Shown piece by piece: positions 1 through 10,300 of a stretch of DNA of 64,000 bases. The stretch covers positions 2,418,001 through 2,482,000 of the forward strand of contig NZ_JAVDXW010000001.1 of the NCBI RefSeq assembly GCF_031458135.1. Reading direction: 5' to 3'. The position numbers and the translations under genes are program-made. Source of the stretch: Haloactinomyces albus (GTDB lineage: Bacteria; Actinomycetota; Actinomycetes; Mycobacteriales; Pseudonocardiaceae). The notes below the pieces were generated by a model. That model ran no database searches, had not been told where the DNA came from, and was given only the letters and a program-made list of their open reading frames with translations. Numbering within the stretch: position 1 is the first letter of the stretch; each line of letters opens with the position of its first letter.

Positions 1-394
1 GAACAGAGGGTGATTCTGCGAGACAGTGCGGTGAAAAGCCAGTTGGGTCATGGTGCGATTTTCACCACGCCTACCGCTGTGCAGCGGCCGGTTCCGCGCT
101 GGTAGACACCACCCGCGCTGCTGCCTTGTCTGCGTGGCGGGAAACGCAATCTTCGGCGCCGTACAGCATGCACGGCAATCACGGCCGGTCGACGGCGGCG
201 GCTCCAACGGTTTCGCCGGCCCGCTGCGACCGGAGAGTTCGCAGTCTTGCGGAAGCGTTTCCCCGCAGGCCCTGCGGTCCCGGCAGCGGAAGTGCGTGCG
301 GGCCGGATGCGACCACCGGGAGTATCCTGAAAACTGGTGCAGTCGTTCAGGTTTTTCTGTTCGAGTGCGGGCCTGGCATTGGGAGGACCAGTTG
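1..394. other. Left-edge region without a supported gene
   Basis: About 390 bases with no reading frame that resembles a protein. The open frames here end in or run through the SMR gene and have arginine/proline-rich compositions typical of GC-rich out-of-frame translation. On the minus strand an ATG at position 51 opens a frame that leaves the window after 17 codons; it has no ribosome-binding site, so I do not call it. A promoter for the SMR gene should lie near its right end, but I cannot assign hexamers convincingly. Confidence 0.5.
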
Positions 395-715
395 GTGTAC
401 ATGGTGTTGGCGGCGGCGATCCTGTGCGAGGTCGTCGGCACGGTCTCGCTGAAATTCATCGACGGCCTGAGCAGACCATTACCCCTGATCCTGGTGATCC
501 TCGGATACGGATCGGCCTTCGTTGCCCTGGCCAGCGTGCTCAAAATGGGCCTGCCGGTCAGCGTCACCTATGCCATCTGGTCCGGGGCCGGTGTCGCCCT
601 GGTCGCCGTCATCGGTGCTGTCTTCCTCCGGGAAAGCATCACGCTCGTGCAGGTGGGCGGTATCGCGCTGATCGTCGGTGGTGTGGTCGCGCTGGAGTTG
701 GGAGGCGCGCATTGA
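395..715 (+). CDS. SMR-family multidrug/guanidinium efflux protein
   Basis: A 106-residue protein of four hydrophobic helices, the exact size of the small multidrug resistance (EmrE/Gdx) family. Its first helix carries the family motif AILCEVVGTVSLK with the membrane-embedded Glu that binds proton and cationic substrate; the WSGAG motif of helix 3 is also present. SMR proteins act as antiparallel dimers in the plasma membrane exchanging protons for small cations. The GTG at 395 is chosen because GGAGG lies 8 bases upstream and the alignment begins at helix 1; the reading frame stays open further upstream but without family similarity. Only one SMR gene is present, so a homodimer is likely. 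Substrate subtype (quaternary ammonium versus guanidinium) cannot be decided from sequence. It overlaps the next gene by 4 bases. Confidence 0.88.
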   Translation: MYMVLAAAILCEVVGTVSLKFIDGLSRPLPLILVILGYGSAFVALASVLKMGLPVSVTYAIWSGAGVALVAVIGAVFLRESITLVQVGGIALIVGGVVALELGGAH

Positions 716-1362
716 CGGCGTCGAGTGGTACGTCCCGATCGCAGGCCGGGGCGCAGGAGTCCGGGCCGCAGGAGTCCGGGCCGCAGGCCGAGCGGAGTCG
801 TGACGGCCGGCGGGCCAAGGGTGAGCGCCGTCGGCGCGCGATCATCGACGCGACACTCCGGGTCATCGAGTGCGACGGGATCTCCGGCGTCAGCCACCGC
901 AACATCGCGCGTGCGGCGGAAGTGCCTCCGGCCTCGATCGCCTACTACTTCGACAACATCGACGACCTGTTGGTGGCGACGCTCCTCGACAGTTGCGAAA
1001 CGTTGATCGCCGAGATGCACCGGCTCCCCGACGCGGTGGCCGACGACAGCTCGCGATGGGTGTCGGCCACCGCGGCGATGCTGGCGAACATGGTCCGCAA
1101 TCACCGCGGACGCACGATCGCCGAGTACGAGCTCTACCTGCTCGCAGCGCGCCGACCGGCGCTGCGCTCCGCGGCACGCCGTTGGATCGAGGCCGCTTCG
1201 GGGTATGTCGGCGCCGGTGCGGAGGGCTCCGAGGGCGCGGCAAAGGCGCTGTTCGCGGTGATCGACGGTTTGCTGCTGCAGGCGCTGATCGCCGATGAAA
1301 CACCGGGCCCGGAGTACTTCGAACCCGCACTGGCCTATCTCGTGCGGCCAGCGCATCCATAG
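712..1362 (+). CDS. TetR-family transcriptional regulator
   Basis: A 216-residue TetR regulator. Residues about 35-85 form the DNA-binding domain (pattern IIDATLRVIECDGISGVSHRNIA followed by the recognition helix with AYYFDN), and the rest is a divergent ligand-binding domain. The likely start is TTG at 712, whose codon overlaps the SMR stop (TTGA), giving a translationally coupled two-gene operon; GGGAGG precedes it by about 8 bases. The first 35 residues are a low-complexity tail with a repeated QESGP, so an internal start cannot be excluded. By context it probably represses the SMR pump and responds to a pump substrate; that is inference from adjacency. Confidence 0.82.
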   Translation: MTASSGTSRSQAGAQESGPQESGPQAERSRDGRRAKGERRRRAIIDATLRVIECDGISGVSHRNIARAAEVPPASIAYYFDNIDDLLVATLLDSCETLIAEMHRLPDAVADDSSRWVSATAAMLANMVRNHRGRTIAEYELYLLAARRPALRSAARRWIEAASGYVGAGAEGSEGAAKALFAVIDGLLLQALIADETPGPEYFEPALAYLVRPAHP

Positions 1363-1426
1363 TGCACCGGCCGCACCCGCGATCACATTGAAGCATCAAA
1401 TCATCAATTACGTCGTGCTCTGATGT

Positions 1427-1684
1427 ATGAGAACGACCGTCACCCTCGAAGACGAGCTTGCGGTGTTGCTGGGGAAGCGGCGAAGCGAGCGTGGCCAAAT
1501 TTTCCAGGAAGCACTCAACGAGGCACTGCGGAATGGTCTTGTCGAACATGCCGCAAGTCCCATGCCCGGCCGGAGGGCCGCTGAATACGAGTTCAAGAGC
1601 TTCGATCTCGGCCGTCCGTTGATGGAGAACATGGACAACGTTCACGAGGTTCTCGCCGCTGTGGAGGGCGAGGACCATCGGTGA
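1427..1684 (+). CDS. VapB-like antitoxin (ribbon-helix-helix)
   Basis: An 85-residue protein beginning MRTTVTLEDELAVLLGK, the beta-strand plus helix pattern of Arc/CopG (ribbon-helix-helix) antitoxins, with a C-terminal tail of the kind that wraps the toxin (RAAEYEFKSFDLGRP resembles mycobacterial VapB tails). It would bind its own promoter and neutralise the PIN toxin encoded next. Its stop overlaps the GTG of the downstream toxin frame (GTGA at 1681-1684), the usual VapBC arrangement. The toxin is frameshifted, so this antitoxin may now be an orphan regulator. Confidence 0.75.
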   Translation: MRTTVTLEDELAVLLGKRRSERGQIFQEALNEALRNGLVEHAASPMPGRRAAEYEFKSFDLGRPLMENMDNVHEVLAAVEGEDHR

Positions 1685-1884
1685 GCTATCTCGTCGACGC
1701 AAACCTTCTGGTCCATGCGATCAACCAGCGTGCGTCCGCGTATCGACTCGCGCACGAGTGGCTTGCCGAGCAACTGCCCGGGCCGGTCCGCACTGTGGGT
1801 ATCCCCTGGCAGAACGTACTGGCGTTCCTCCGGGCGTGACGCACCCCAAGCTATTCGAAACACCGCTTTTGCCCGCCGAAACCG
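1681..1884 (+). pseudogene. Frameshifted, truncated VapC-like PIN toxin
   Basis: GTG at 1681 opens a frame reading SYLVDANLLVHAIN, the first PIN-domain strand with the catalytic Asp, and continuing to GIPWQNVLAFLRA before a TGA at 1837-1839, only 52 residues. Intact VapC toxins have about 130-145 residues. Immediately after, in the other frame (GTG at 1836), the sequence reads VTHPKLFETPLLPAE, which is the expected continuation after FLR in mycobacterial-type VapC. A one-base indel near 1832-1836 therefore breaks the gene, and similarity ends about 15 codons later, so the later acidic residues of the active site are missing. The product should be inactive. A sequencing error could explain the shift but not the missing C-terminus. 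Confidence 0.72.
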
Positions 1885-1982
1885 GTCCGGGGAACTTCCG
1901 GGGCGACTCGGGGACACCCCGGATGTGGTCGCGCCCGTGCCTGCGTAGGTTCGCTCGTGACGGTGGACGCAAGGGGGCGGAC

Positions 1983-2771
1983 ATGGCTCGTACGGGACTG
2001 GCGGTCGGTGGGGTGCTTCTCATTCTGGCCGGTATATCGGTGCTGACCTGGGGAGGTTCCGACAGCGCCGAAGTCCGCACCACGGCTTTGGGTGACATTC
2101 GCGGTATCGAGATCGACAGCGGCAGCGGTAGTGTCGATGTGCGGTACGAGCCCGGTGCCGAGGCCGTGGTGCAGCAGCGGGAGCACCGCTGGTGGGGTGG
2201 TTGGTGGGCCGACGATTCCAAGCCGAATCACAGCGTCGCCGACGGCGAACTGCTCCTCGACACCCACTGCGGTTGGAACTGCACTGTCGACTACGTGGTG
2301 ACCCTGCCGAAGCGAGTACCGGTCACCGGCGAGCTCGGCTCCGGCTCGCTCGGGATCGCGGGCATGTCCTCGGTGGATGTCGAGGTCGGTGCCGGCTCGG
2401 TCCTGGTCCGCGAGGTGTCGGGGCCGGTCACGGCCCACACCGGATCCGGTGGGATCGAACTCGTCGACATCGCCGGGAACATCGAGGCCGATACCGGCAG
2501 CGGTTCGATCGAGGGCCGGGATCTGCGCGGAGGTGACATCACGGCGCACACCAGCTCCGGCGGTGTCACGCTCGACCTGCTCTCGCTCCGCTCGGTCGAC
2601 GTGGACAGCGGCAGCGGACGGATCGAGCTGACCGTGCCGCGCGGTCCCTACCGGGTCGACGCGGAGACCGGCAGCGGCTCGAAGGAGATCGACGTCGGCC
2701 GCGCCCCGGCGGCCGAACGCAGCCTGACACTGTCCACCGGCAGCGGCGGAATTCACGTCGACCGCGCCTGA
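1983..2771 (+). CDS. DUF4097-family beta-repeat protein, membrane anchored
   Basis: A 262-residue protein with an N-terminal hydrophobic segment (residues about 5-25) followed by a long run of short beta-strand repeats with recurring SGSGSV/TGSGGI motifs spaced about 18-22 residues. This is the DUF4097 (putative adhesin) pattern predicted to fold as a right-handed beta-helix or stacked strands, here on the outer face of the membrane. ATG 1983 is preceded by a G-rich stretch. DUF4097 proteins often sit with envelope-stress or toast-rack proteins; molecular function is unknown. It has no clear operon partner: the next gene is dnaK, 250 bases on, with its own promoter. Confidence 0.75.
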   Translation: MARTGLAVGGVLLILAGISVLTWGGSDSAEVRTTALGDIRGIEIDSGSGSVDVRYEPGAEAVVQQREHRWWGGWWADDSKPNHSVADGELLLDTHCGWNCTVDYVVTLPKRVPVTGELGSGSLGIAGMSSVDVEVGAGSVLVREVSGPVTAHTGSGGIELVDIAGNIEADTGSGSIEGRDLRGGDITAHTSSGGVTLDLLSLRSVDVDSGSGRIELTVPRGPYRVDAETGSGSKEIDVGRAPAAERSLTLSTGSGGIHVDRA

Positions 2772-2896
2772 GCGGTGGTGGCTCCCGGGGCGAGCAGGAC
2801 GTAGTGGCTTCCGGCAGGACCGCATGCCCTGTGCCGCTGGCTATTGCCCTGCCGAGGAAATATTCATCGCAGGTCAGGCGTTGCACAGGCAGAAAG

Positions 2897-2973
2897 ATTG
2901 AGCCTGCTGTACTCAACCCCGGTTTGACGTCCGGGTGGAGTCGGCGGTAAAACTTGAGTCGTGAAGGCTCAGG
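2897..2973 (+). promoter_or_regulatory. dnaK promoter with two HAIR (HspR) operators
   Basis: Two copies of the HspR-associated inverted repeat (consensus CTTGAGT-N7-ACTCAAG) are visible. Site 1 at 2897-2917 reads ATTGAGC-N7-ACTCAAC; site 2 at 2953-2973 reads CTTGAGT-N7-GCTCAGG. Between them lie a good -35, TTGACG (2924-2929), and 18 bases later TAAAAC (2948-2953) as -10, so site 2 covers the expected transcription start and site 1 lies just upstream of the -35. This is the classical autoregulated HspR/DnaK promoter layout. Confidence 0.82.
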
Positions 2974-3020
2974 GCCGATGAGCCCCGGAGCATGTACTGC
3001 AAGAAGCTGGAGGAACTTCC

Positions 3021-4897
<1,877 letters not shown>

Positions 4898-4901
<4 letters not shown>

Positions 4902-5674
4902 CCCCGAACAGGCCAGACAACGCGGACAGGTCGAACGCACCGCAAGAGCAGGGCGAGCAGGAGCCCGTGGTGGTGCGGGACCGGCGCCGGATCGACCCGG
5001 AAACGGGCGAGCGCCGGTCCCCGGCCGAAGGGGACGAACCGACTCCGGCCGACCGGCCGGGCGGGGAGGTTACGGAGAGCATGTCCGGAACGTTGGACGA
5101 CGAGCTCGTCCAAGTGGCAGCCGAGTCCGGCGAATCCGGGGACACCGGCGAGCAGGACGACCTGCAACGGCAGGTGGACGAGCTCACCGCGGATCTCAAG
5201 CGGGTCACCGCCGAGTACGCCAACTACCGCAAGCGTGTCGAGCGCGATCGGGAGTCGGTGATCGAAGGCGCGAAGGCCTCCGTGGCGGGTGAGCTGCTCA
5301 CCGTGCTCGACGACATCGAGCGGGCCGACTCGCACGGTGATCTCACCGGAGCGTTCAAGGCGGTGGCCGACAAGCTCACCGACTCGCTCGGTGGTGCGGG
5401 TCTGGAGTCCTTCGGGCAGGAGGGCGACGAGTTCGACCCATCCGTGCACGAGGCCGTGCAGCACGCCACCTCTCCGGAGGTGTCCGGGCCGACGGTGACC
5501 ATGGTGATGCGCCGCGGTTACCGACTCGGGGAGAAGGTGCTGCGGCCCGCGATGGTCGCGGTCACCGATCACGAACCGGAGGAGTCCGGCGGCCAATCCG
5601 CCGCTGAGGAACAGCCTGTCGTGGAACAGCCGGGCGCCGACGAATCCGGCGGCGATTCGGCACGAGAAGGCTGA
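4898..5674 (+). CDS. grpE: Nucleotide exchange factor GrpE
   Basis: A 258-residue GrpE, starting at a GTG that overlaps the dnaK stop (GTGA). An acidic, disordered N-terminal region of about 85 residues leads into the long coiled coil ([25 protein letters not shown] split over about residues 88-115) and the C-terminal beta domain with the family signature PSVHEAVQ and [26 protein letters not shown] in pieces up to residue 225. GrpE dimers release ADP from DnaK and act as a thermosensor in many bacteria. The extra acidic tail after the beta domain is common in actinobacteria. Second gene of the HspR-controlled operon. Confidence 0.97.
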
Positions 5675-5699
5675 TCTTCAGCGAGAGGAGGGACGTCCG

Positions 5700-6908
5700 G
5701 TGAGTGCAAGGGAATGGCTGGACAAGGATTTCTACGCCGAACTGGGCGTCTCTTCGGACGCTTCGGCGGACGAGATCAAGAAAGCTTACCGGAAGTTGGC
5801 TCGGGAGAATCATCCCGACGCCAACCCCGGTAACTCTCGTGCGGAGAACAAGTTCAAGGCCGTCTCCGAAGCCTACGGCGTGCTGTCGGACCCGGAAAAA
5901 CGCAAGCAGTACGACGAGGCACGCTCGTTGTTCGGTTCCGGCGGGTTCGGCGGTGGCGTCGGTGCCGGTGGCCGCGGTGGTTTCGGCGGTCCCGGCGGAG
6001 CAGGTGGCCCCGGTGGAGCGGGCGGATTCGACCTCGGGGATCTCTTCGGAGGCGCCCAGCGTGGTGGCTCCGGTGGCCTCGGGGACCTGTTCGGCGGACT
6101 GTTCGGCAATCAGCGTGGCGGTGGAGCGACGACCGCGAACCGTCCGCAGCGGGGCGCCGACGTCGAGACCGAGGTTCGTATCGACTTTACCGAGTCGGTG
6201 CGTGGGGCCACGGTCCCGCTCCGGCTGTCCAGCCCCACGACGTGCGCCACGTGCCACGGCTCGGGCGCACGTCCGGGGACTCGTCCGCGGACGTGCTCGA
6301 ACTGCTCGGGCGCGGGCCTGGTCACCCGGAATCAGGGTGCTTTCGCGTTCAGCGAGCCCTGCCCCGACTGTCGCGGGCGGGGCAGCATCATCGACAACCC
6401 GTGTCAGGAGTGCCGCGGTGAGGGAGTCAGTACCAGTACCCGGACGCTGACCGTGCGGATTCCGCAGGGAGTGTCCGACGGACAGCGCATCCGGCTGGCC
6501 GGGCAGGGTGAACCCGGACGCCAGGGTGCGGGCTCCGGAGACCTCTATGTCGTGGTGCATGTGCGCCCACACCAGGTGTTCGGCCGCTCCGGGCATGATC
6601 TGACGATCACCGTTCCGGTCACCTTCCCCGAACTGACGTTGGGTGCGACATTGACTGTGCCCACACTCGACGGGAAGGTGTCCCTGAAGGTCCAACCCGG
6701 CACGAGCAGTGGTCGCACGCTGCGGGTGCGTGGCAAGGGCATCGGCAAAAAGGACGGTGGAAGCGGGGATATGCTGGTCACGTTGCAGGTGGCTGTTCCG
6801 TCCAAACTGGATGACAAGGCGAGTGCGGCGCTGGAGGCGTACGCGCAGGCCACCGCCGAGCACGATCCGCGCGCCGAGCTCCACGAACTGCTCGGAGGAT
6901 CGGCATGA
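5700..6908 (+). CDS. dnaJ: Co-chaperone DnaJ (Hsp40, type I)
   Basis: A 402-residue type I Hsp40. The J domain occupies about residues 8-75 with the catalytic HPD at 38-40; a long Gly/Phe-rich linker follows; four zinc-binding repeats CxxCxGxG begin near residue 180 ([32 protein letters not shown]), then the C-terminal substrate domains. It delivers clients to DnaK and stimulates ATP hydrolysis. GTG 5700 is preceded by GAGAGGAGGG. It overlaps hspR by 4 bases (ATGA). This is the operon-type DnaJ1 paralogue of actinobacteria. Confidence 0.97.
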   Translation: MSAREWLDKDFYAELGVSSDASADEIKKAYRKLARENHPDANPGNSRAENKFKAVSEAYGVLSDPEKRKQYDEARSLFGSGGFGGGVGAGGRGGFGGPGGAGGPGGAGGFDLGDLFGGAQRGGSGGLGDLFGGLFGNQRGGGATTANRPQRGADVETEVRIDFTESVRGATVPLRLSSPTTCATCHGSGARPGTRPRTCSNCSGAGLVTRNQGAFAFSEPCPDCRGRGSIIDNPCQECRGEGVSTSTRTLTVRIPQGVSDGQRIRLAGQGEPGRQGAGSGDLYVVVHVRPHQVFGRSGHDLTITVPVTFPELTLGATLTVPTLDGKVSLKVQPGTSSGRTLRVRGKGIGKKDGGSGDMLVTLQVAVPSKLDDKASAALEAYAQATAEHDPRAELHELLGGSA

Positions 6909-7372
6909 CCGGAGAGCAGTGGCCCCGAGGAGCCGGTGTCACGATCGGATTCCCCCCGGGAGCGACCGAGGACACACCGGTGTTCGTCATCTCGGTCGCG
7001 GCCGAGCTTTCCGGACTGCATGCTCAGACACTGCGCAGCTACGATCGTCTGGGGCTGGTCTCGCCCGGCCGTACCCCGGCTGGCGGTCGGCGTTATTCGG
7101 CCAAGGACATCGCCGTGTTGCGAGAAGTGCAGCGCCTGTCCCAGGAGGAAGGTGTCAACCTCGCGGGCATCAAGCGGATCATCGAGCTGGAGAACCAGGT
7201 CGATGCTCTGCGGGGACGTGTGCAGGAGTTGATGGAGGAACTCGCAACCGCACACGCCGCCGCGGAACAGGCGGCGGCGCAGGTGCATGCTTCCTACCGC
7301 CGCGATCTCGTTCCGGTGCGGCAGGAGACGGCACTGGTGGTCTGGAAACCGAATCGCAGGCGCAGGCGCTGA
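6905..7372 (+). CDS. hspR: Heat-shock repressor HspR (MerR family)
   Basis: A 155-residue MerR-type regulator. The winged helix spans about residues 20-85 with [20 protein letters not shown] (the HspR recognition signature) and [10 protein letters not shown]; a coiled coil follows ([20 protein letters not shown]) for dimerisation. HspR binds HAIR sites together with DnaK as co-repressor and shuts off dnaK and clpB expression. HAIR sites are visible before dnaK (2897-2973) and clpB (16256-16276), so at least two targets lie within this window. It is the last gene of the operon, followed 14 bases after its stop by a double palindromic hairpin. Confidence 0.96.
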   Translation: MTGEQWPRGAGVTIGFPPGATEDTPVFVISVAAELSGLHAQTLRSYDRLGLVSPGRTPAGGRRYSAKDIAVLREVQRLSQEEGVNLAGIKRIIELENQVDALRGRVQELMEELATAHAAAEQAAAQVHASYRRDLVPVRQETALVVWKPNRRRRR

Positions 7373-7380
7373 CTCGGTGA

Positions 7381-7443
7381 TTTTTACAGTTTCGCGCGAA
7401 ACTGCATTTTTCTATGTGCGGTTTCGCGCGAAACTGCATTTTT
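7381..7443. repeat. Double palindrome between convergent hspR and AhpD-like gene
   Basis: Two copies of a palindrome with core GTTTCGCGCGAAAC. Copy 1 at 7387-7404 is CAGTTTCGCGCGAAACTG flanked on both sides by five T; copy 2 at 7418-7437 differs slightly in the left arm and is again followed by five T. They lie between two convergent stop codons (7372 and 7452), so they should act as transcription terminators: for hspR the stem is followed by a T-run. Three further copies occur at 8914, 18949 and 44985. Confidence 0.8.
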
Positions 7444-7451
7444 CGGGCGGG

Positions 7452-7907
7452 TCAGTCCGCGGTGCGGTGCGACCCGGCCACCGACCGGAAGGTGACGCCG
7501 AACCGGTTCCATGCGTTGATCGTGGCGATCGCCGTGACCAACGCGACGAGCGTGCGATCGTCGTAGTGTCGACAGGCCTCGTTCCAGACCTCATCGGACA
7601 CACCCTCCGGGCCGAGCCGGGTCGCCTCCTCGGTCAGGGCGAGGGCTGCTTGCTCGGCTGAGGTGAAAAACGGTGCCTCGCGCCAGGTGACCACGGAGAA
7701 CAGCCGCTCATCCGTTTCCCCCGCTGCCTTCGCGTCGTGGCTGTGCATGTCCACGCAGAAACCGCAGCCGTTCATCTGGCTGGCTCGTAATTTCACCAGT
7801 TCCAGTGTGGCTTTCGGCAGCGTGCTTTGGTTCAGGTACTTCTCCAGGCCGACCATTGCCGTGTAGGCGTCCGGATCGGCTTCGATGGACAGGCGAGCGT
7901 TCATCAT
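7452..7907 (-). CDS. AhpD-like carboxymuconolactone decarboxylase-family protein
   Basis: A 151-residue AhpD-fold protein. The redox/proton-relay motif CGFCxxxH is present (Cys48, Cys51, His55) in the context KLRASQMNGCGFC, typical of the alkylhydroperoxidase D-like subgroup. Members act as peroxidase-coupled thiol proteins or remain uncharacterised. It starts 9 bases after the ECF41 sigma gene ends, so the two form an operon. ECF41 sigma factors are known to be linked to carboxymuconolactone decarboxylases, oxidoreductases or epimerases (COE genes), which fits. Probably induced by its neighbouring sigma factor; physiological substrate unknown. Confidence 0.88.
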   Translation of the reverse strand: MMNARLSIEADPDAYTAMVGLEKYLNQSTLPKATLELVKLRASQMNGCGFCVDMHSHDAKAAGETDERLFSVVTWREAPFFTSAEQAALALTEEATRLGPEGVSDEVWNEACRHYDDRTLVALVTAIATINAWNRFGVTFRSVAGSHRTAD

Positions 7908-7916
7908 TGCCCCTTT

Positions 7917-8807
7917 TCATTCCGTTTCATTCCGGCACGCGCATGCGCGCGCGAGCTTTTCCGGGTGTAGAACGATGTCGATGGCGGTGATCCGGTCGTC
8001 GCCGATGGTCGGTGCGATCACCGAGGTCAGGTACTCCCCGTTGAACTTCAGCAGCCCTGCCGCACCGTTGACTCGGGCAGGCCACAGCTCGGTGTCGGGT
8101 TGCTTGCGGCTGATCCCGGCCAGGAAACGAGCCACCTTGCCCGCGCCCCGGACAGGGTGCCGGGCCGCCGTGACCACTCCGCCGCCGTCGCTACGCAGGA
8201 CGATGTCCGGGTCGAGGAGATTCAGCAAGGCGGTAGGGTCCGCACCTTCGCACGCAGCGGAGAATGCCCGCACCACTTCGCGTTGCCGGACCGGATCGGC
8301 ATCGAACCTCGGTGTGCGGCCCCGCACCTGTTTGCGGGCACGCGCGGCGAGCTGGCGAACCGCAGCGGTACTGCGCCCCACGGCTTCGGCGACCTCGGTG
8401 AAGGGAAGCCCGAAGACATCGTGCAGCACGAAGGCGGTCCGCTCGGCTGGGGACAGTGTCTCCAGCACGACGAGCACGGCCATGCTCACCGAATCGGCGA
8501 GCGCGGCCCGATCGGCAGGATCCGTATCGGCGGATTCGACCAGAGGATCGGGCAGCCACGGACCGACGTAGTCCTCCCTGCGCTTGCGCGCGGAACGCAT
8601 CACGTCCAGGGCGAGTCGCGAGGTGGTGACCACCAGCCAGCCGCTGGTGTCGTCGATCTCCGCCGATGCGCGGCACAGGCGCAACCATGCTTCTTGCACG
8701 ACGTCCTCGGCCTCGCCGAGATCACCGACGATGCTGTAGGCGATGCTGAACAACCGTTGTCGTTCGTGGAGAAACCGTTCCGTCGTCCCGTTGTCCCTGT
8801 CGTGCAC
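7917..8807 (-). CDS. ECF41-family sigma factor with SnoaL-like C-terminal domain
   Basis: A 296-residue ECF sigma factor with sigma-2 (about 10-75) and sigma-4 (about 110-160) domains and an extra C-terminal NTF2/SnoaL-like domain replacing a separate anti-sigma factor. The three diagnostic ECF41 motifs are seen: WLPDPL at 84-89 between sigma-2 and sigma-4, DGGG at 207-210, and HPEKL (variant of NPDKL) at 281-285. The frame remains open to 8858, but the promoter (next entry) lies inside that extension, so GTG 8807 is chosen, giving a nearly leaderless message. The C-terminal domain autoregulates activity. It should transcribe itself and the AhpD-like gene. Confidence 0.9.
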   Translation of the reverse strand: MHDRDNGTTERFLHERQRLFSIAYSIVGDLGEAEDVVQEAWLRLCRASAEIDDTSGWLVVTTSRLALDVMRSARKRREDYVGPWLPDPLVESADTDPADRAALADSVSMAVLVVLETLSPAERTAFVLHDVFGLPFTEVAEAVGRSTAAVRQLAARARKQVRGRTPRFDADPVRQREVVRAFSAACEGADPTALLNLLDPDIVLRSDGGGVVTAARHPVRGAGKVARFLAGISRKQPDTELWPARVNGAAGLLKFNGEYLTSVIAPTIGDDRITAIDIVLHPEKLARACACRNETE

Positions 8808-8815
8808 ACCTATAG

Positions 8816-8843
8816 GACGACAGAGCGCTCCGGCGGTGTGACA
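8816..8843 (-). promoter_or_regulatory. ECF41-type autoregulated promoter
   Basis: On the minus strand TGTCACA (8843-8837) is followed after 17 bases by CGTC (8819-8816), matching the known ECF41 promoter consensus TGTCACA-N16/17-CGTC. The GTG start of the sigma gene lies only 8 bases further, so the transcript would begin at or within a few bases of the start codon. This supports both autoregulation and the chosen start. Confidence 0.82.
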
Positions 8844-8913
8844 TCGCTGCGGCGACATCCGGTGTGTTCTCGGTCACGGAAGCTGTGTTGTGTACCCGGC
8901 GCCGGCGCCGGCG

Positions 8914-8945
8914 ATTTTTACAGTTTCGCGCGAAACTGCATTTTT
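8914..8945. repeat. Palindromic hairpin after the flavohemoprotein gene
   Basis: Core CAGTTTCGCGCGAAACTG at 8921-8938, flanked by five T on each side; this 31-base block is identical to copy 1 at 7381-7411. It begins 7 bases beyond the flavohemoprotein stop and separates that gene from the ECF41 promoter. In the transcribed (minus) direction the stem is followed by an A-run rather than a U-run, so if it terminates, it does so mainly through the stem. A GC-only alternating run (GGCGCCGGCGCCGGC) lies immediately to its left. Confidence 0.75.
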
Positions 8946-8951
8946 ACCAGT

Positions 8952-10124
8952 TCAGTCCAGAGTGAACGGGTCGTAATGGATCCGATCGAGCGGTGTGCCT
9001 GCAACGAGCATTCGTGAGACGGTGCCGCGAATCATCGCAGGCGAACCACTGACCAGTACGTCATGTTCGGACCAGGAACCGTGTCTGGTGACGGCATCGG
9101 CGAGTGTGCCGTGCTCGGCGCCCTGGGCGTCCGGATCGTTCTCCAGTACCGGAGTGATCGTCAGCCAAGGATTGCTCATGGCCAACCGCTGCAGGTTTTC
9201 CAGATCGTGGAGGTCCTCGCGGGTCCGTCCACCGTAGAAGACCTGTACCTGCGGGTTGTTGCCGTACTGGGCGAGTTCGTCGAGGATCGCGCGCATGGGA
9301 GTGAGCCCGGTGCCGCCTGCGATCATCAGCACACTTCGCTCGGAGTGCCGGTCCACGGAGAGGCGCCCCATCGGTGCACCGATGCGCCACTGGTCACCCA
9401 GGGCGGAGTGGCCGACGATGGCACGGCTGACCCAGCCGCCGGGCACGCTGCGGACGTGAAATTCCAGAATCCCGTCGTCTGCGGGAGCGTTGGCCGGAGT
9501 CAGGTAGCGCCACAACCTGGGGCGCTGCGGCACTTCGATGCTGACGTACTGACCGGGCTGGTGGGGAACCGGTTGATCGGGCTGAACCCGGACCACTGCC
9601 ACGTCCCAGCTGATTCGCTCATGGTGGATGACCTTCCCGGTGTACCAGGCAGGTCCCTCGTCGTTGGCGGCGGCTTCGGTCATGGCCGAAGCCATCACTG
9701 TGTAGGCCTCGGCCCAGGCGTGCTCGACGTCTTCGGTCCAGGTGTCACCGGCGTATTTCTTGATGGCGGCGAGCAGTGCGGTGCCGACGGCCTCGTAATG
9801 ATCGGCCACGACACCGAACTTGCGGTGATCCCGACCGAGCTGGTGCAGGAACGGCAGTAGCTCGTCGGGGCGGTCCACCATCTGGATGAAGTGCACCAGG
9901 GCGCGCAGCAACCTGCTGCGCTGCACTTCCATGTTCACCGGGAACAGCTCGCGGGTGGCGGGCGAGAGGCTGAACAGCATGCCGTAGAAGAACTGCGCGA
10001 CCTCTTCGGTGTGCGGCTCGACCACGGCCCAGCTTTCGCGGATCAGGCGGACCATCGTGCTCGCCCCGGGCGACACGTCGTCATTCGGGGACGGTTCGGG
10101 GTTCAAAACGGCGTTCGCTGTCAT
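8952..10124 (-). CDS. Flavohemoprotein-like globin/FAD/NAD reductase
   Basis: A 390-residue three-domain protein. The globin domain covers about 22-155, with His100 in GRDHRKFG aligned to the proximal haem ligand of HMP. The FAD domain (about 160-260) contains the flavin motif RYLTPANAP in place of the usual RxYS, and the NAD domain (about 265-390) has GGTGLTPMRAI. It probably oxidises NO to nitrate or reduces NO/O2 in the cytoplasm, but the atypical flavin motif and absence of a canonical hmp context leave substrate open. ATG 10124; a regulatory stretch of 240 bases separates it from a divergent PNPOx-like gene. Confidence 0.85.
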   Translation of the reverse strand: MTANAVLNPEPSPNDDVSPGASTMVRLIRESWAVVEPHTEEVAQFFYGMLFSLSPATRELFPVNMEVQRSRLLRALVHFIQMVDRPDELLPFLHQLGRDHRKFGVVADHYEAVGTALLAAIKKYAGDTWTEDVEHAWAEAYTVMASAMTEAAANDEGPAWYTGKVIHHERISWDVAVVRVQPDQPVPHQPGQYVSIEVPQRPRLWRYLTPANAPADDGILEFHVRSVPGGWVSRAIVGHSALGDQWRIGAPMGRLSVDRHSERSVLMIAGGTGLTPMRAILDELAQYGNNPQVQVFYGGRTREDLHDLENLQRLAMSNPWLTITPVLENDPDAQGAEHGTLADAVTRHGSWSEHDVLVSGSPAMIRGTVSRMLVAGTPLDRIHYDPFTLD

Positions 10125-10218
10125 GGTTCGCGCGCAGTCTTCTCCACGTTGGCGGGCGTACCTGTACGGGCACGCCGTCTCCGATATCTGTCCCCCGACA
10201 TGAGAGACCCTAACGTGT

Positions 10219-10300
10219 ATTCGGGCGAATGTAGCTCATATGCCACTTTCGGGTAAGTCGCGGTTACTCGGTGCCGGTATTCGGTCACTCTGGAGAGTGA
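10219..10300. promoter_or_regulatory. Two inverted repeats in the divergent flavohemoprotein/PNPOx promoter region
   Basis: The 240-base divergent intergenic region contains ATTCG-GG-CGAAT at 10219-10230 and TCACTCT-GG-AGAGTGA at 10285-10300, each a perfect inverted repeat with a 2-base centre. The second has 7-base arms and sits between the two expected promoters, a typical operator position. Neither matches an operator I can name (they are not recognisable NsrR sites). Confidence 0.4.

Noticed and set aside
1-394. Guanidine riboswitch ahead of the SMR pump.
   Set aside because: Such leaders are common before Gdx-type SMR genes, but I could not find paired ACGR loops or the ykkC core in this stretch.
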